Source: Autumnicola patrickiae (GTDB lineage: Bacteria; Bacteroidota; Bacteroidia; Flavobacteriales; Flavobacteriaceae). Taken from it: DNA of 64,000 bases. The number at the start of each line of letters is the position of its first letter. Positions within the stretch are counted from its first letter, which is position 1. Location: NCBI RefSeq assembly GCF_031846525.1, contig NZ_JAVRHM010000014.1, positions 1 through 64,000 on the forward strand, given 5' to 3'. The notes below the pieces were generated by a model. That model was given only the letters and a program-made list of their open reading frames with translations. It searched no databases and was not told where the DNA came from. This document shows, piece by piece, positions 50,221 to 58,919 of the stretch. Both the position numbers and the translations under genes were made by a program.

Positions 50221-51747
50221 CTACACAGACTTCTTCACCTGTTTTGGCTCTTTAAACCTCCCAAAGAGAATATTTTGTTCCCTTAAATCCTTTGCCGCTT
50301 CCACTGGGATCTCATTCTCTTTAACACGCCAGGTCCAGTTTCCTTCAATACTTCCGGGTGTATTCATAAGTGCCTCTTCCCCAAGCCCGATTATATCCTG
50401 AAGTGGAAAAATGGCAATTTTCGCCACAGATCTCAGGACGATCCTGTGCAAAATTTCATGTACATTCTTCTCGGTTACCCGCTTATCTGAATAATTCTGT
50501 AAATGTCGTCTGGTAACCTTGTCGGAAGCCTTAAACCAGCCCCTGGTAGTGTTGTTATCGTGCGTACCGGTATAAGCGATGCTGTTGGATTTATGATTAA
50601 AAGGCAGGTATGGATTTTCTGCTTTTTCTTCACCAAAAGCAAATTGTAAAACGTTCATTCCGGGGAAATCAAATTTCTCCAGTAAGTCGTAAACCGGTTG
50701 ATCCAGCTGTCCAAGATCCTCGGCAATAAAAGGCATTTCCGGAATTTCCTTCTCAATAATTTTAAAGAATTCCATTCCCGGGGATTTTATCCATTTTCCG
50801 TTTATTGCCGTTTCTTCTTCTGCAGGCACTTGCCAGTAGGCCGCAAAGGCCCGAAAATGATCAATCCTTACCAGGTCGAACAACACCAAATTCTGTGTTA
50901 TCCGGTTTACCCACCAGCTGTAATTATCTTTTTTAAGTGTTTTCCATTCAAAAACCGGAGTTCCCCAAAGCTGACCTGTTTCACTGAAATAATCGGGTGG
51001 GACACCCGAAATATGGGTTGGCTTTTTGTCTGCATCCAGTTTAAAATATTCGGTGTTCGCCCAGCAATCTGCACTTTCATGGTTCACATAAAACGGAATA
51101 TCTCCAATTAGCTGCACATCATTTTTATGTGCATATTCAGTGAGATCTTCCCATTGCTTAAAGAATAGGTACTGAATAAATTTTTCCTTTTCGATTTCTT
51201 CTGAAAGATCTTTTTCTGCCTTTTTTAATGCTGCAGGTTTCCTGTCCCGCAACTCTTCCGGCCATTCCAGCCAGCCTGTTTGGTATTTATTGGAAAGTGA
51301 ATTATAAAGTGCAAAATCATCCAGCCACGCAGAATGTTTTTTAAAGAAGCTCTTAAAGTCCGGAAATTCTTCTTTTCGCTTTTTAAAATTAGTGTATGCC
51401 GAATCCAACAATTTAGTTTTATACGCTTCAACCGGCTCAAATTCCACCTTTTCATCTGAAATTTCCTTCGGAAGTGAAAACTTATTTAAATCAACCAGTT
51501 TTTCTTTCTCCAGCAACTCCGGACTAATCAACAAGGGATTACCCGCAAAAGCCGAATAACTGCTGTACGGAGAATGATGAAATGTGGCATGGGTAGGATT
51601 TAATGGCAGTAATTGCCAGTATTTATGCCCCGAGACTTTTAGAAAATCGACAAATTTATAAGCAGAAGTTCCTAAATCCCCAATACAGTATTTTGAAGGT
51701 AAAGAAGTTATATGCAGCAGAATTCCGCTACTTCTGGTTAATTCCAT
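50221..51747 (-). CDS. malQ: 4-alpha-glucanotransferase (amylomaltase)
   Basis: A GH77 enzyme that moves alpha-1,4-glucan segments between maltodextrins and releases glucose. At 508 residues it is the short bacterial type. The opening RSSGILLHITSLPSKYCIGD is the family signature. The nucleophile is in LVRIDHFRAF (near 294), the acid/base in FIAEDLG, and THDNNTTRGW is the third conserved region. It is the fourth gene of the treZ-GH57-treY-malQ run, starting 2 bases after the treY stop. It would adjust chain length for TreY and for glycogen breakdown. The protein sequence ends KEPKQVKKSV. Confidence 0.96.
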   Translation of the reverse strand: MELTRSSGILLHITSLPSKYCIGDLGTSAYKFVDFLKVSGHKYWQLLPLNPTHATFHHSPYSSYSAFAGNPLLISPELLEKEKLVDLNKFSLPKEISDEKVEFEPVEAYKTKLLDSAYTNFKKRKEEFPDFKSFFKKHSAWLDDFALYNSLSNKYQTGWLEWPEELRDRKPAALKKAEKDLSEEIEKEKFIQYLFFKQWEDLTEYAHKNDVQLIGDIPFYVNHESADCWANTEYFKLDADKKPTHISGVPPDYFSETGQLWGTPVFEWKTLKKDNYSWWVNRITQNLVLFDLVRIDHFRAFAAYWQVPAEEETAINGKWIKSPGMEFFKIIEKEIPEMPFIAEDLGQLDQPVYDLLEKFDFPGMNVLQFAFGEEKAENPYLPFNHKSNSIAYTGTHDNNTTRGWFKASDKVTRRHLQNYSDKRVTEKNVHEILHRIVLRSVAKIAIFPLQDIIGLGEEALMNTPGSIEGNWTWRVKENEIPVEAAKDLREQNILFGRFKEPKQVKKSV

Positions 51748-51749
51748 AG

Positions 51750-54407
51750 TTACTTTTTATTGATTAAAAGTGCCACCGGAAGATCCTGAAAAAGTTCTTT
51801 TAACTCGATCTTCTCCTGGTTTTCCATCACTTTTTCTGAAAATAGATTTTTCCAGTTTTCATTTTTTGGAAGTTTGAGAAAAGAATCACGTAGCGCCGTT
51901 TCGTCAAAGTCCATTAGTTCCTCTTTCAAAAGATTTTTCACCTGAACCGGGGCGATGGTAATAATTGTAGTGTCTTCAAAATTCCGTGCAAAAGCGATAA
52001 TTTTATTTTCTAAAGGACCGGAAATCTCCAGAGGCTGATATTCTCCTTTTTCAAAGACTTCTCTATATTCCTTTCTTGCTGAAAGTACTTTGTGCAGACA
52101 ATAGAATTTCAATTTTCCACTACTGAAGTCGTCCTTCAGACTTTTAAGAAAGTCATTGCGGTTTTCTTCTTTAAGAGAAGTAAATTCAGATAAGATTTCT
52201 TTTCTTAGATTATAATCCACCGGTCTTCGGTTATCTGGATCTACATAACTTAAATCCCAGAGTTCTGTTCCCTGGTAAGTATCGGGAATTCCCGGAACAG
52301 TATTTTTAATAAGCACCTGCGAGTATGATTTTACCGCTCCCAGTTGCGCAATTTTCTCCCAGAAAGGATCAAATGACTTCCGGAATTCTTTATTATTGAA
52401 AATGGCTTCAATAAATTCAAAAACAGCGTTTTCATGTTCCTCATCCGGCTGTGACCAGTTAGAATTTACTTTTGCCTCGCGCATTACTTTTTGCAAATAA
52501 TCTTCGGTACGCTGCAAAAATTCCTCTTTATCAAAATCATCAAAAGGAAGCGACCCGATTAAAGCCTGGTAAATAAAATACTCCTCGTTTTTATCTGGTG
52601 CCTTGTCGCTTTTCCTGATATTTCCGTTTATTCTTCTCCATTCCTCCACTTTCTGAAACCATTCCTCCGGAAACTCACTTAAAACACTCAGTCGCATCCG
52701 CGCGTCTTCCCCCCTTTTCGTATCATGCGTGGCAGTTGCATTAAGGGTGTGAGGGAATGTCTTTTGCTTCTGAAGCATTTTGTTGTGGAAATCCTTTATT
52801 GAAATTCCGAAGTTTTCAGGGGAATCCCCTACTTCATTGTGCAAAATAAGCCTGTTATAGATATAAAAGCTGGTATCTTCCACTCCTTTTGCAGCAAGCG
52901 GACCGCTAAATTGCTGACACCGCTGAAGGAAATAGAAAGATTCCTCTTTTTTCTCTTCAATTTCGCCTAAAAACAGTGATTTTAGATAATCCAGCTCATT
53001 TTTAGCCTCTTTTGCGTGCTCTAAAGCCCATTTATAGGCAGTATTTATAGTTTCTACCTCAGAATTCTTCAGCGGAAAACCTTCAGGATAAATTCTGTAA
53101 ACAGGAAAAGCAGCCAAAAGAGCGCAGAGCGATTTTTGCCAATTATCGTCCTGCTGTTTTCCTTCCGGCAGAAGATTTTTGGTCCTGAGATACTCCAGTA
53201 AGTTGTGAAGCTCCCCTCCCATTCTTTCTTGCAGGATAAAGAGCTTTTTCTGGTAAACCATTTCCTCATATTCCGGAAGATCTGGCACCAGTTCTTTATA
53301 CTTTTCTGTAAAAACTGTTTTACTTTCAGAATTTGTAAAAAGGTGGTTTATCTGTGCCAGAAATTCATAGCCGCTCGTTCCCTGTACCGGCCAGTGAGCC
53401 GGAAGTTCTTCATGAGCTTCGAGGATTTTTTCGACTACTATATAGAAATCTTTTCCAACAAGTTTCCGAAGCTTTTCTGTGTAACCTTCAGGATCAAAAA
53501 GTCCGTCAATGTGGTCGATTCTCAAACCAGTGATCATTCCATTATCGCACAATTCCTTTATAAAATGATGATAGGTATTGAAAACCTCATCATCTTCCAT
53601 ACTAAGGCAAATCAGGTCGTTAATGGTGAAAAAACGACGGTAGTTTATTTCACTTTCTGTAGTTTTCCAGTGCACAGGTTTAAAGTATTGCAACTCCATA
53701 ACCTGGTGCATTTTCTCTTCAGAATTGTTGATGTTTTCAACAGCTTCAGCAATATTTTTCTCTAAAACGGCATCTTCCTGAACTTCCCTAAAGAAGGAGA
53801 TTTTTACGTCTGCCCATTCTTCAGCATTCCCAGAAAAATTCTTCAGCCTATCTGCTTTTTCAGAATTTATTTCAGCTAAAATATATTTGTACGATCTAAC
53901 TGAAGCAGGATAACTGTGCTCGTAGTAATTAACAGAAAAACCCGTTTCATCATATTTCAGTTTTAGTTCTCCATTCTTTATTACCTCTTCAAAGGAATAA
54001 CCTAAAAAAGGAGTCATTACTTTTCCCCATCCTTTGTAATTCCAGTCTATGTCGAAAAAATTATAATATCGGGATTCCGGACCAATTTCAACAATATCCC
54101 GCAACCACTGATTACTGCTATCGTAAGCCATGTGGTTTGGAACGATATCCTGAAGCCAGTCCATTTTCCGCTGCTTTAGATCCTCACTTAGCTTTTTAAA
54201 CTGTTTAAGATTTCCAATGGCAGGATTGAGCGTAAAAGGATCTGTAACATCATATCCATGGGTGCTGCCCGTTCTCGCTTTAAAAAAAGGTGCAGAATAA
54301 ACAGTAGAAACTCCAAGTTTTTCCAGGTAATCTGTGATTCTCTCCAGATCTACAAAAGTAAAATCTGGCGACATTTGCAGCCTGTATGTAGTTGATGGTA
54401 CTCCCAT
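51750..54407 (-). CDS. treY: Malto-oligosyltrehalose synthase
   Basis: A GH13 enzyme that turns the reducing-end alpha-1,4 bond of a maltodextrin into an alpha,alpha-1,1 bond, giving maltooligosyl trehalose for TreZ. At 885 residues it has normal length. Signatures are the N-terminal VPSTTYRLQMSPDFTF and YSAPFFKARTGSTHGYD, the nucleophile in GLRIDHIDG-type sequence (GLRIDHIDGLFDPEGY, near 297), VEKILEAHEELP with the acid/base, and LNATATHDTKRGEDARMRL. The start overlaps the stop of the GH57 gene by one base (TAATG), which ties the GH57 protein to the trehalose pathway. Confidence 0.96.
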   Translation of the reverse strand: MGVPSTTYRLQMSPDFTFVDLERITDYLEKLGVSTVYSAPFFKARTGSTHGYDVTDPFTLNPAIGNLKQFKKLSEDLKQRKMDWLQDIVPNHMAYDSSNQWLRDIVEIGPESRYYNFFDIDWNYKGWGKVMTPFLGYSFEEVIKNGELKLKYDETGFSVNYYEHSYPASVRSYKYILAEINSEKADRLKNFSGNAEEWADVKISFFREVQEDAVLEKNIAEAVENINNSEEKMHQVMELQYFKPVHWKTTESEINYRRFFTINDLICLSMEDDEVFNTYHHFIKELCDNGMITGLRIDHIDGLFDPEGYTEKLRKLVGKDFYIVVEKILEAHEELPAHWPVQGTSGYEFLAQINHLFTNSESKTVFTEKYKELVPDLPEYEEMVYQKKLFILQERMGGELHNLLEYLRTKNLLPEGKQQDDNWQKSLCALLAAFPVYRIYPEGFPLKNSEVETINTAYKWALEHAKEAKNELDYLKSLFLGEIEEKKEESFYFLQRCQQFSGPLAAKGVEDTSFYIYNRLILHNEVGDSPENFGISIKDFHNKMLQKQKTFPHTLNATATHDTKRGEDARMRLSVLSEFPEEWFQKVEEWRRINGNIRKSDKAPDKNEEYFIYQALIGSLPFDDFDKEEFLQRTEDYLQKVMREAKVNSNWSQPDEEHENAVFEFIEAIFNNKEFRKSFDPFWEKIAQLGAVKSYSQVLIKNTVPGIPDTYQGTELWDLSYVDPDNRRPVDYNLRKEILSEFTSLKEENRNDFLKSLKDDFSSGKLKFYCLHKVLSARKEYREVFEKGEYQPLEISGPLENKIIAFARNFEDTTIITIAPVQVKNLLKEELMDFDETALRDSFLKLPKNENWKNLFSEKVMENQEKIELKELFQDLPVALLINKK

Positions 54408-56833
54408 TAATTTATAAGGTTCAGATTACGGGTGAGCCTGTTTAGCGCTTCCAGCCATTTATCCCCGTCTCCATCGTGAGATTCTTCAGCATTTTTTTCT
54501 ATACGTGCAATTTCTTCTTCACGCATTGCAAAAATCACATTCTGCGCTTCCCATTTTTCAGGTTCTAACGTACTCTTATCCAAAGTTTCTACAAAATCGT
54601 TAATACAATTAAGAAGTTTCAGATCATCCGGATTTTTCTTTAATTTTTTCATTAAAGAATTCAGCTGAATATCGCCGAGGAAACTCAACGTTACTACGTC
54701 CAGGTTAACACCAATTTGTTTAGCTGAATGGAGCAGGCTTTTAAAGTTTTTGAGATTAAAATTATCATTTTTAAGTTCGGTTACAAGCTTTGTGTTTACC
54801 GCCAGTTCTGCCGGAAGTTTAAGCCTGTTTGGAACCTTCATATGGATTTCCTTAAAGGTTTGCAGCAACGGATAACTGTTTTCGTATACCTGCTGCATTG
54901 CACCTTCAGCACTTCTAAGCGTATTTTCCATCACAAGCTCCATGATGCTCTGCTGCTCGTCCCGGAAAAGGTGCCAGAACGAATAATTGTGATTTCCAAA
55001 GTAGGTGTCCATCATGTTGAAAATTTCATACACATTCCCTTTTTGGAAAAAGTCCGCAACATTTTTATGTAAATCTTCCAGAGCCTCTGCTCCTATATAC
55101 TCACGAACACCGCCAAATAAATGGTGATCTCCCATGTGTAGTACGGCATAGGAAATATCTACTTTTTCCCAGGTAATATCAGAACGGAACTCGGTACGGC
55201 CAATCACCAATTTCTGTTTACCGGCCTCATAGAAATAGTTGGCTTTTGTTGTAGCACTAAAGTTATAGAGGCTAACTTCTTCCGGAAATTCCTCGAATAA
55301 GGAAGAAACCGCGTAATGCGCTCCAATACGAATCATATCAAGGGCCATCGGCTTCACATACTTAGTGTAAGCTCCAAGGGCTGAATCAAATTCCGGCATG
55401 TTACTCGGAATTTTAGCAAGATAACCTTCAAAGTTCTCTTCGTAATTTTTTCCGCTGATTTCTTCAGCAAGCTGAATTGCACGGCTGGCATAGAAGATAT
55501 CCTGCATAGACTCTATTCCGGTGACTTCATCAAAAAACCATCCGCAACTGGTGTACATCAACATGGTGTGATATTGCATTTCCAGTAGCTTCAGCAATTT
55601 TATCTTTTCTTCCTCTTTTAATTCCGCACCAAATTGTTCCTGCAAGAATGCACCTACATTTCCATTGCTTCTGTCTAAAACAACTTGTATATATTTATTT
55701 CTTACTGTCCACGGCTCTTGAGTGTAAGCTGCCATTTCCTTTTCATACAAAGTAATAAGCTCTTCACGAACCCAGTCGAAACTATCACGCAAAGGACCAC
55801 GCCATTTCTGGTTCCAGTCTCCGTTTCCCCCGGTATTACAACCGCAGTCACTTCGCCATCTTTCCACTCCATGATAACAGCTCCAGGAAGTATCCTCTAT
55901 AATTTCCACTTCGTGCTGGGGAGGAAATTTTTCAAGAAACTCACCATAAATGGTAAGGTTGGCATCTTCATTTTCTTCTATATACTCAAGGCAATAAGAA
56001 AGTGCCATTTCACCAAGTTTGTGGTGGTGACCATAACTCTCTCCATCTGTTGCAATGTTTACCAGTTGTACATCATCTGTCTCTGTAAACTGTCCCTGCA
56101 ATCGGCTGGCGAAACGCTCTCCATCATTTAAAAGTCCTTCAAAAGCCACACCTTGTGAAGCAGGACCATCATAAAAGAAGAGATTTATTTTTCTTCCGGA
56201 AGGCAGATTGCAAACATAAGCCCTACGAGGATCTACTTTTGCATCTGTAGCATCCTGCCATTCTTTACCGCCAATTTTTCTCATTCTCTTAGCCTGGTAA
56301 GGTGACAGAATGGTGAATTTTATATCGTGATCTGCCAGGACTTCCAGCGTCTCTGTATTCGCTGCGGTTTCCCCTAGCCACATTCCCTCGGGATGCCTGC
56401 CGAATCTGGATTTAAAATCCTGAATTCCCCAGATTACCTGCGTTTCTTTATCCTTTTTATTTGCCAAAGGCATTATCAGGTGATTATAAGCCTGTGCCAG
56501 TGCTGCACCGTGCCCCGAAAAGCGCTCCTGGCTTTCCTTATCTGCCCGTAAAATTCCTTCGTAAGTTTCGGGAGCTTCATTTTCCATCCAGGCCAGCAAA
56601 GTGGGCCCTATATTAAAACTCATCCAGGCATAATTATTCATTATGTCCACAATTTTCCCTTCGGAATTAAGAATCCTGGAAGAAGCATTCCTTATGTAAC
56701 ATTCAGCATTAATTCTGTGATTCCAGTCGTGGTAAGGATAAGCGGAATCCTGAATTTCAACTTTGTTTAGCCATGGATTCTCTCTTGGCGGCTGATAAAA
56801 ATGTCCGTGAATACAAATATATTTTTCTTTCAT
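54407..56833 (-). CDS. GH57-family DUF3536 protein (putative alpha-glucan-acting enzyme)
   Basis: An 808-residue cytoplasmic protein with a GH57-like (beta/alpha)7 N-terminal domain. IHGHFYQPPRENPW (residues 8-21) holds the first conserved histidine pair, and PEGMWLGETAANTETLEVL (near 150) has the GMWxxE pattern expected for the catalytic glutamate. The Cys-rich WSCYHGVERWRSDCGCNTG follows at about 320. The C-terminal 450 residues form the DUF3536 domain, mostly helical. GH57 members include amylases, 4-alpha-glucanotransferases and branching enzymes. Its activity is not established. It is coupled to treY and lies in a glucan/trehalose operon, so a role on maltodextrin or glycogen is the best guess. 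Confidence 0.88.
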   Translation of the reverse strand: MKEKYICIHGHFYQPPRENPWLNKVEIQDSAYPYHDWNHRINAECYIRNASSRILNSEGKIVDIMNNYAWMSFNIGPTLLAWMENEAPETYEGILRADKESQERFSGHGAALAQAYNHLIMPLANKKDKETQVIWGIQDFKSRFGRHPEGMWLGETAANTETLEVLADHDIKFTILSPYQAKRMRKIGGKEWQDATDAKVDPRRAYVCNLPSGRKINLFFYDGPASQGVAFEGLLNDGERFASRLQGQFTETDDVQLVNIATDGESYGHHHKLGEMALSYCLEYIEENEDANLTIYGEFLEKFPPQHEVEIIEDTSWSCYHGVERWRSDCGCNTGGNGDWNQKWRGPLRDSFDWVREELITLYEKEMAAYTQEPWTVRNKYIQVVLDRSNGNVGAFLQEQFGAELKEEEKIKLLKLLEMQYHTMLMYTSCGWFFDEVTGIESMQDIFYASRAIQLAEEISGKNYEENFEGYLAKIPSNMPEFDSALGAYTKYVKPMALDMIRIGAHYAVSSLFEEFPEEVSLYNFSATTKANYFYEAGKQKLVIGRTEFRSDITWEKVDISYAVLHMGDHHLFGGVREYIGAEALEDLHKNVADFFQKGNVYEIFNMMDTYFGNHNYSFWHLFRDEQQSIMELVMENTLRSAEGAMQQVYENSYPLLQTFKEIHMKVPNRLKLPAELAVNTKLVTELKNDNFNLKNFKSLLHSAKQIGVNLDVVTLSFLGDIQLNSLMKKLKKNPDDLKLLNCINDFVETLDKSTLEPEKWEAQNVIFAMREEEIARIEKNAEESHDGDGDKWLEALNRLTRNLNLIN

Positions 56834-56952
56834 ATTATTTTTCTAAATAAGTGTACAGTTATATTCTACATCCACTCATTTTCAGACATTGAAAATTTGC
56901 TTCAGAGAAGTTCAAAAAGATAATTATAATTTTTGAGGTGTAGCGTGCTTTA

Positions 56953-58749
56953 CTAACTTTTGCAAATAATTAATGATTCCGACGGAATATTAACAGCACC
57001 TGAAACGGTCTTAGGTAAATCTTCCGGTCCCTTCCATTTCTTATCTGCGGAAGCAAAAACTACTTGTTGTTCACCTCCAGGCAGGTCCAATTTTTGGTTT
57101 TCACTACTAAAATTATAAAGCGCCGTGAGGCCACCAGCAGAGAGTTTTATAGTTCGTTTTTCTTCATCAACTTCACTACTCTTTTCCTCATCATAAAAAG
57201 CCTGAAAAGCACCTTCTTTCCGCAACCTTATCAGCTCCTTATAATAGTCGAAAATTGCCATTTTTGAGGCCTCTCCTTTAAAAGCCCAATTAAGCTTTGA
57301 ATTGTTAAAGGTTTCTTCAGATTGTGGGTCTGGAAATTCTCCGCCATGCTGATTAAAGTACTCGAATTCCCGTTTTCTTCCTTCCTGAACAGCTTTTACC
57401 AAATCGGGATCACCATGACTCACGAAATACTGAAAAACCTGATCTTCAGCAAACTCTTCACCCATAAAAAGCATGGGAACAAAGGAAGAAGTGAGCATTA
57501 CCCCTGCTGCAAGCTTCAATTTTTCAAAAGAAACGAGCTGTGACAGGCGATCACCAAGCATCCTGTTCCCCACCTGATCATGATTTTGAATACAGACCAC
57601 AAATTTTGAAGAAGGAAGCTCTTTGGGACTGTTCCCTATCGTCCTTTTCCTGAAATTAGAATAAACACCATCGTACACAAATGCCTGTTCCAGCGATTTG
57701 CCCAAATTTGCCATTTTTCCATAGTCTTTATAGTAGCCTTCATTTTCACCAGTAATTAACGTGTGTAAAGAATGGTGAAAATCGTCCACCCATTGTGCTT
57801 CCAGTCCGTAGCCTCCTTTTTTATAGTCGTTTATTATTTTTGTATCGTTAAGATCACTTTCAGCAATTAAAACATATTTTCGTCTGGTTTCCTTTTCAAG
57901 TGCATCTACCTCTTCACTTAATTCTTTCAGGAAATGCTTTGCACCCCGATCTATAATTTCGTGAATGGCGTCCAAACGTAAACCATCAAAACCGAATTCT
58001 TTCAGCCACATTAAGGCACTCTGCAAGAAGAAATTCCGCACGTGATCTGATTGGCGGTCGTCAAAATTAATTGCCTTTCCCCACGGTGTCGTATATTTAT
58101 CTGTAAAATACGGACCAAATTCGGCTAAATAATTTCCTTCCGGTCCCATATGATTATAAACCGCATCCAGAATAACGGCAATTCCTTTCTGGTGACAGGA
58201 ATCTATAAGTTTTTTGAGCGCGTTTATTTTTCCGTAGCTTTCCTGGGTCGCATAAGGATAAACGCCGTCGTAGCCCCAGTTACGGTTTCCGGGAAATGCA
58301 GAAATTGGCATTATTTCTATAGCTGTAATCCCAAGCTCCAGCAAATAATCCAGCTTTTCTTCTATTGCAGCAAAAGTACCTTCCTTTGTAAAAGTACCCA
58401 CATGAAGTTCGTAGATAATCATCTGCGACATGGGCAAACCTTTCCATTCACTGTCTTTCCATTGATAATCCTTATGATTTATTACCTGCGACCAGTTATG
58501 CACTCCTTTAGGCTGATATCTTGATGCAGGATCGGGAAGTTCTTTTTCTCCATTTAGCCTGAATTTATAATGACTTCCTGCAGGCAAATCGTTTACTTCT
58601 TTACTCCAGTAGCCTTTTTCTTCACTTTCTAGCTGAACCGGCTTTTTTCTATCCTTTATAACCACTTCAACCTTTTCGGCAGAAGGTGCCCATACCCTAA
58701 ATTGACATTTTTCATCCTCCACATAATGTGCTCCTACTTTTCTCTGCAT
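56953..58749 (-). CDS. treZ: Malto-oligosyltrehalose trehalohydrolase
   Basis: A GH13 enzyme that cuts trehalose from maltooligosyl trehalose made by TreY. At 598 residues it has a CBM48-like N-terminal domain (about 1-95; QFRVWAPSAEKVEVVIKD), the catalytic barrel with YELHVGTFTKEGTF and AVYNHMGPEGNYL, the nucleophile D260 in GLRLDAIHEI, the acid/base E297 in LIAESDLND, and QNHDQVGNR. First gene of the treZ-GH57-treY-malQ run, with 119 bases before the GH57 gene. The DNA at 57249-57273 resembles a dispersed intergenic repeat and encodes MAIFDY in this protein. Confidence 0.96.
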   Translation of the reverse strand: MQRKVGAHYVEDEKCQFRVWAPSAEKVEVVIKDRKKPVQLESEEKGYWSKEVNDLPAGSHYKFRLNGEKELPDPASRYQPKGVHNWSQVINHKDYQWKDSEWKGLPMSQMIIYELHVGTFTKEGTFAAIEEKLDYLLELGITAIEIMPISAFPGNRNWGYDGVYPYATQESYGKINALKKLIDSCHQKGIAVILDAVYNHMGPEGNYLAEFGPYFTDKYTTPWGKAINFDDRQSDHVRNFFLQSALMWLKEFGFDGLRLDAIHEIIDRGAKHFLKELSEEVDALEKETRRKYVLIAESDLNDTKIINDYKKGGYGLEAQWVDDFHHSLHTLITGENEGYYKDYGKMANLGKSLEQAFVYDGVYSNFRKRTIGNSPKELPSSKFVVCIQNHDQVGNRMLGDRLSQLVSFEKLKLAAGVMLTSSFVPMLFMGEEFAEDQVFQYFVSHGDPDLVKAVQEGRKREFEYFNQHGGEFPDPQSEETFNNSKLNWAFKGEASKMAIFDYYKELIRLRKEGAFQAFYDEEKSSEVDEEKRTIKLSAGGLTALYNFSSENQKLDLPGGEQQVVFASADKKWKGPEDLPKTVSGAVNIPSESLIICKS

Positions 58750-58775
58750 ATCGTTTTTATACTTTAAAACTTAAC

Positions 58776-58783
58776 CAAAGCTA
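58776..58783 (-). promoter_or_regulatory. Predicted treZ operon promoter -7 box
   Basis: On the minus strand this reads TAGCTTTG, an exact TAnnTTTG, 26 bases before the treZ start. It lies in the 170-base A/T-rich divergent region between treZ and glgE; no exact box was found for glgE. Confidence 0.5.
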
Positions 58784-58919
58784 ATGATGATAAATTATAA
58801 TTATTGATGTTTAATAATTATTTAACTAGCTGTTTTAACATGCTTAATTACCTTTAAAAGAGTTTTAATTGAAAAATTCATACTTCATCGGGGGAAATGA
58901 AGTGCAAAAAATATAAATA

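Noticed and set aside
53205..53765. A 186-codon frame opposite treY
   Set aside because: It is entirely inside treY, is rich in Phe/Lys/Ile in the manner of reversed A/T-rich coding DNA, and has no recognisable motif.
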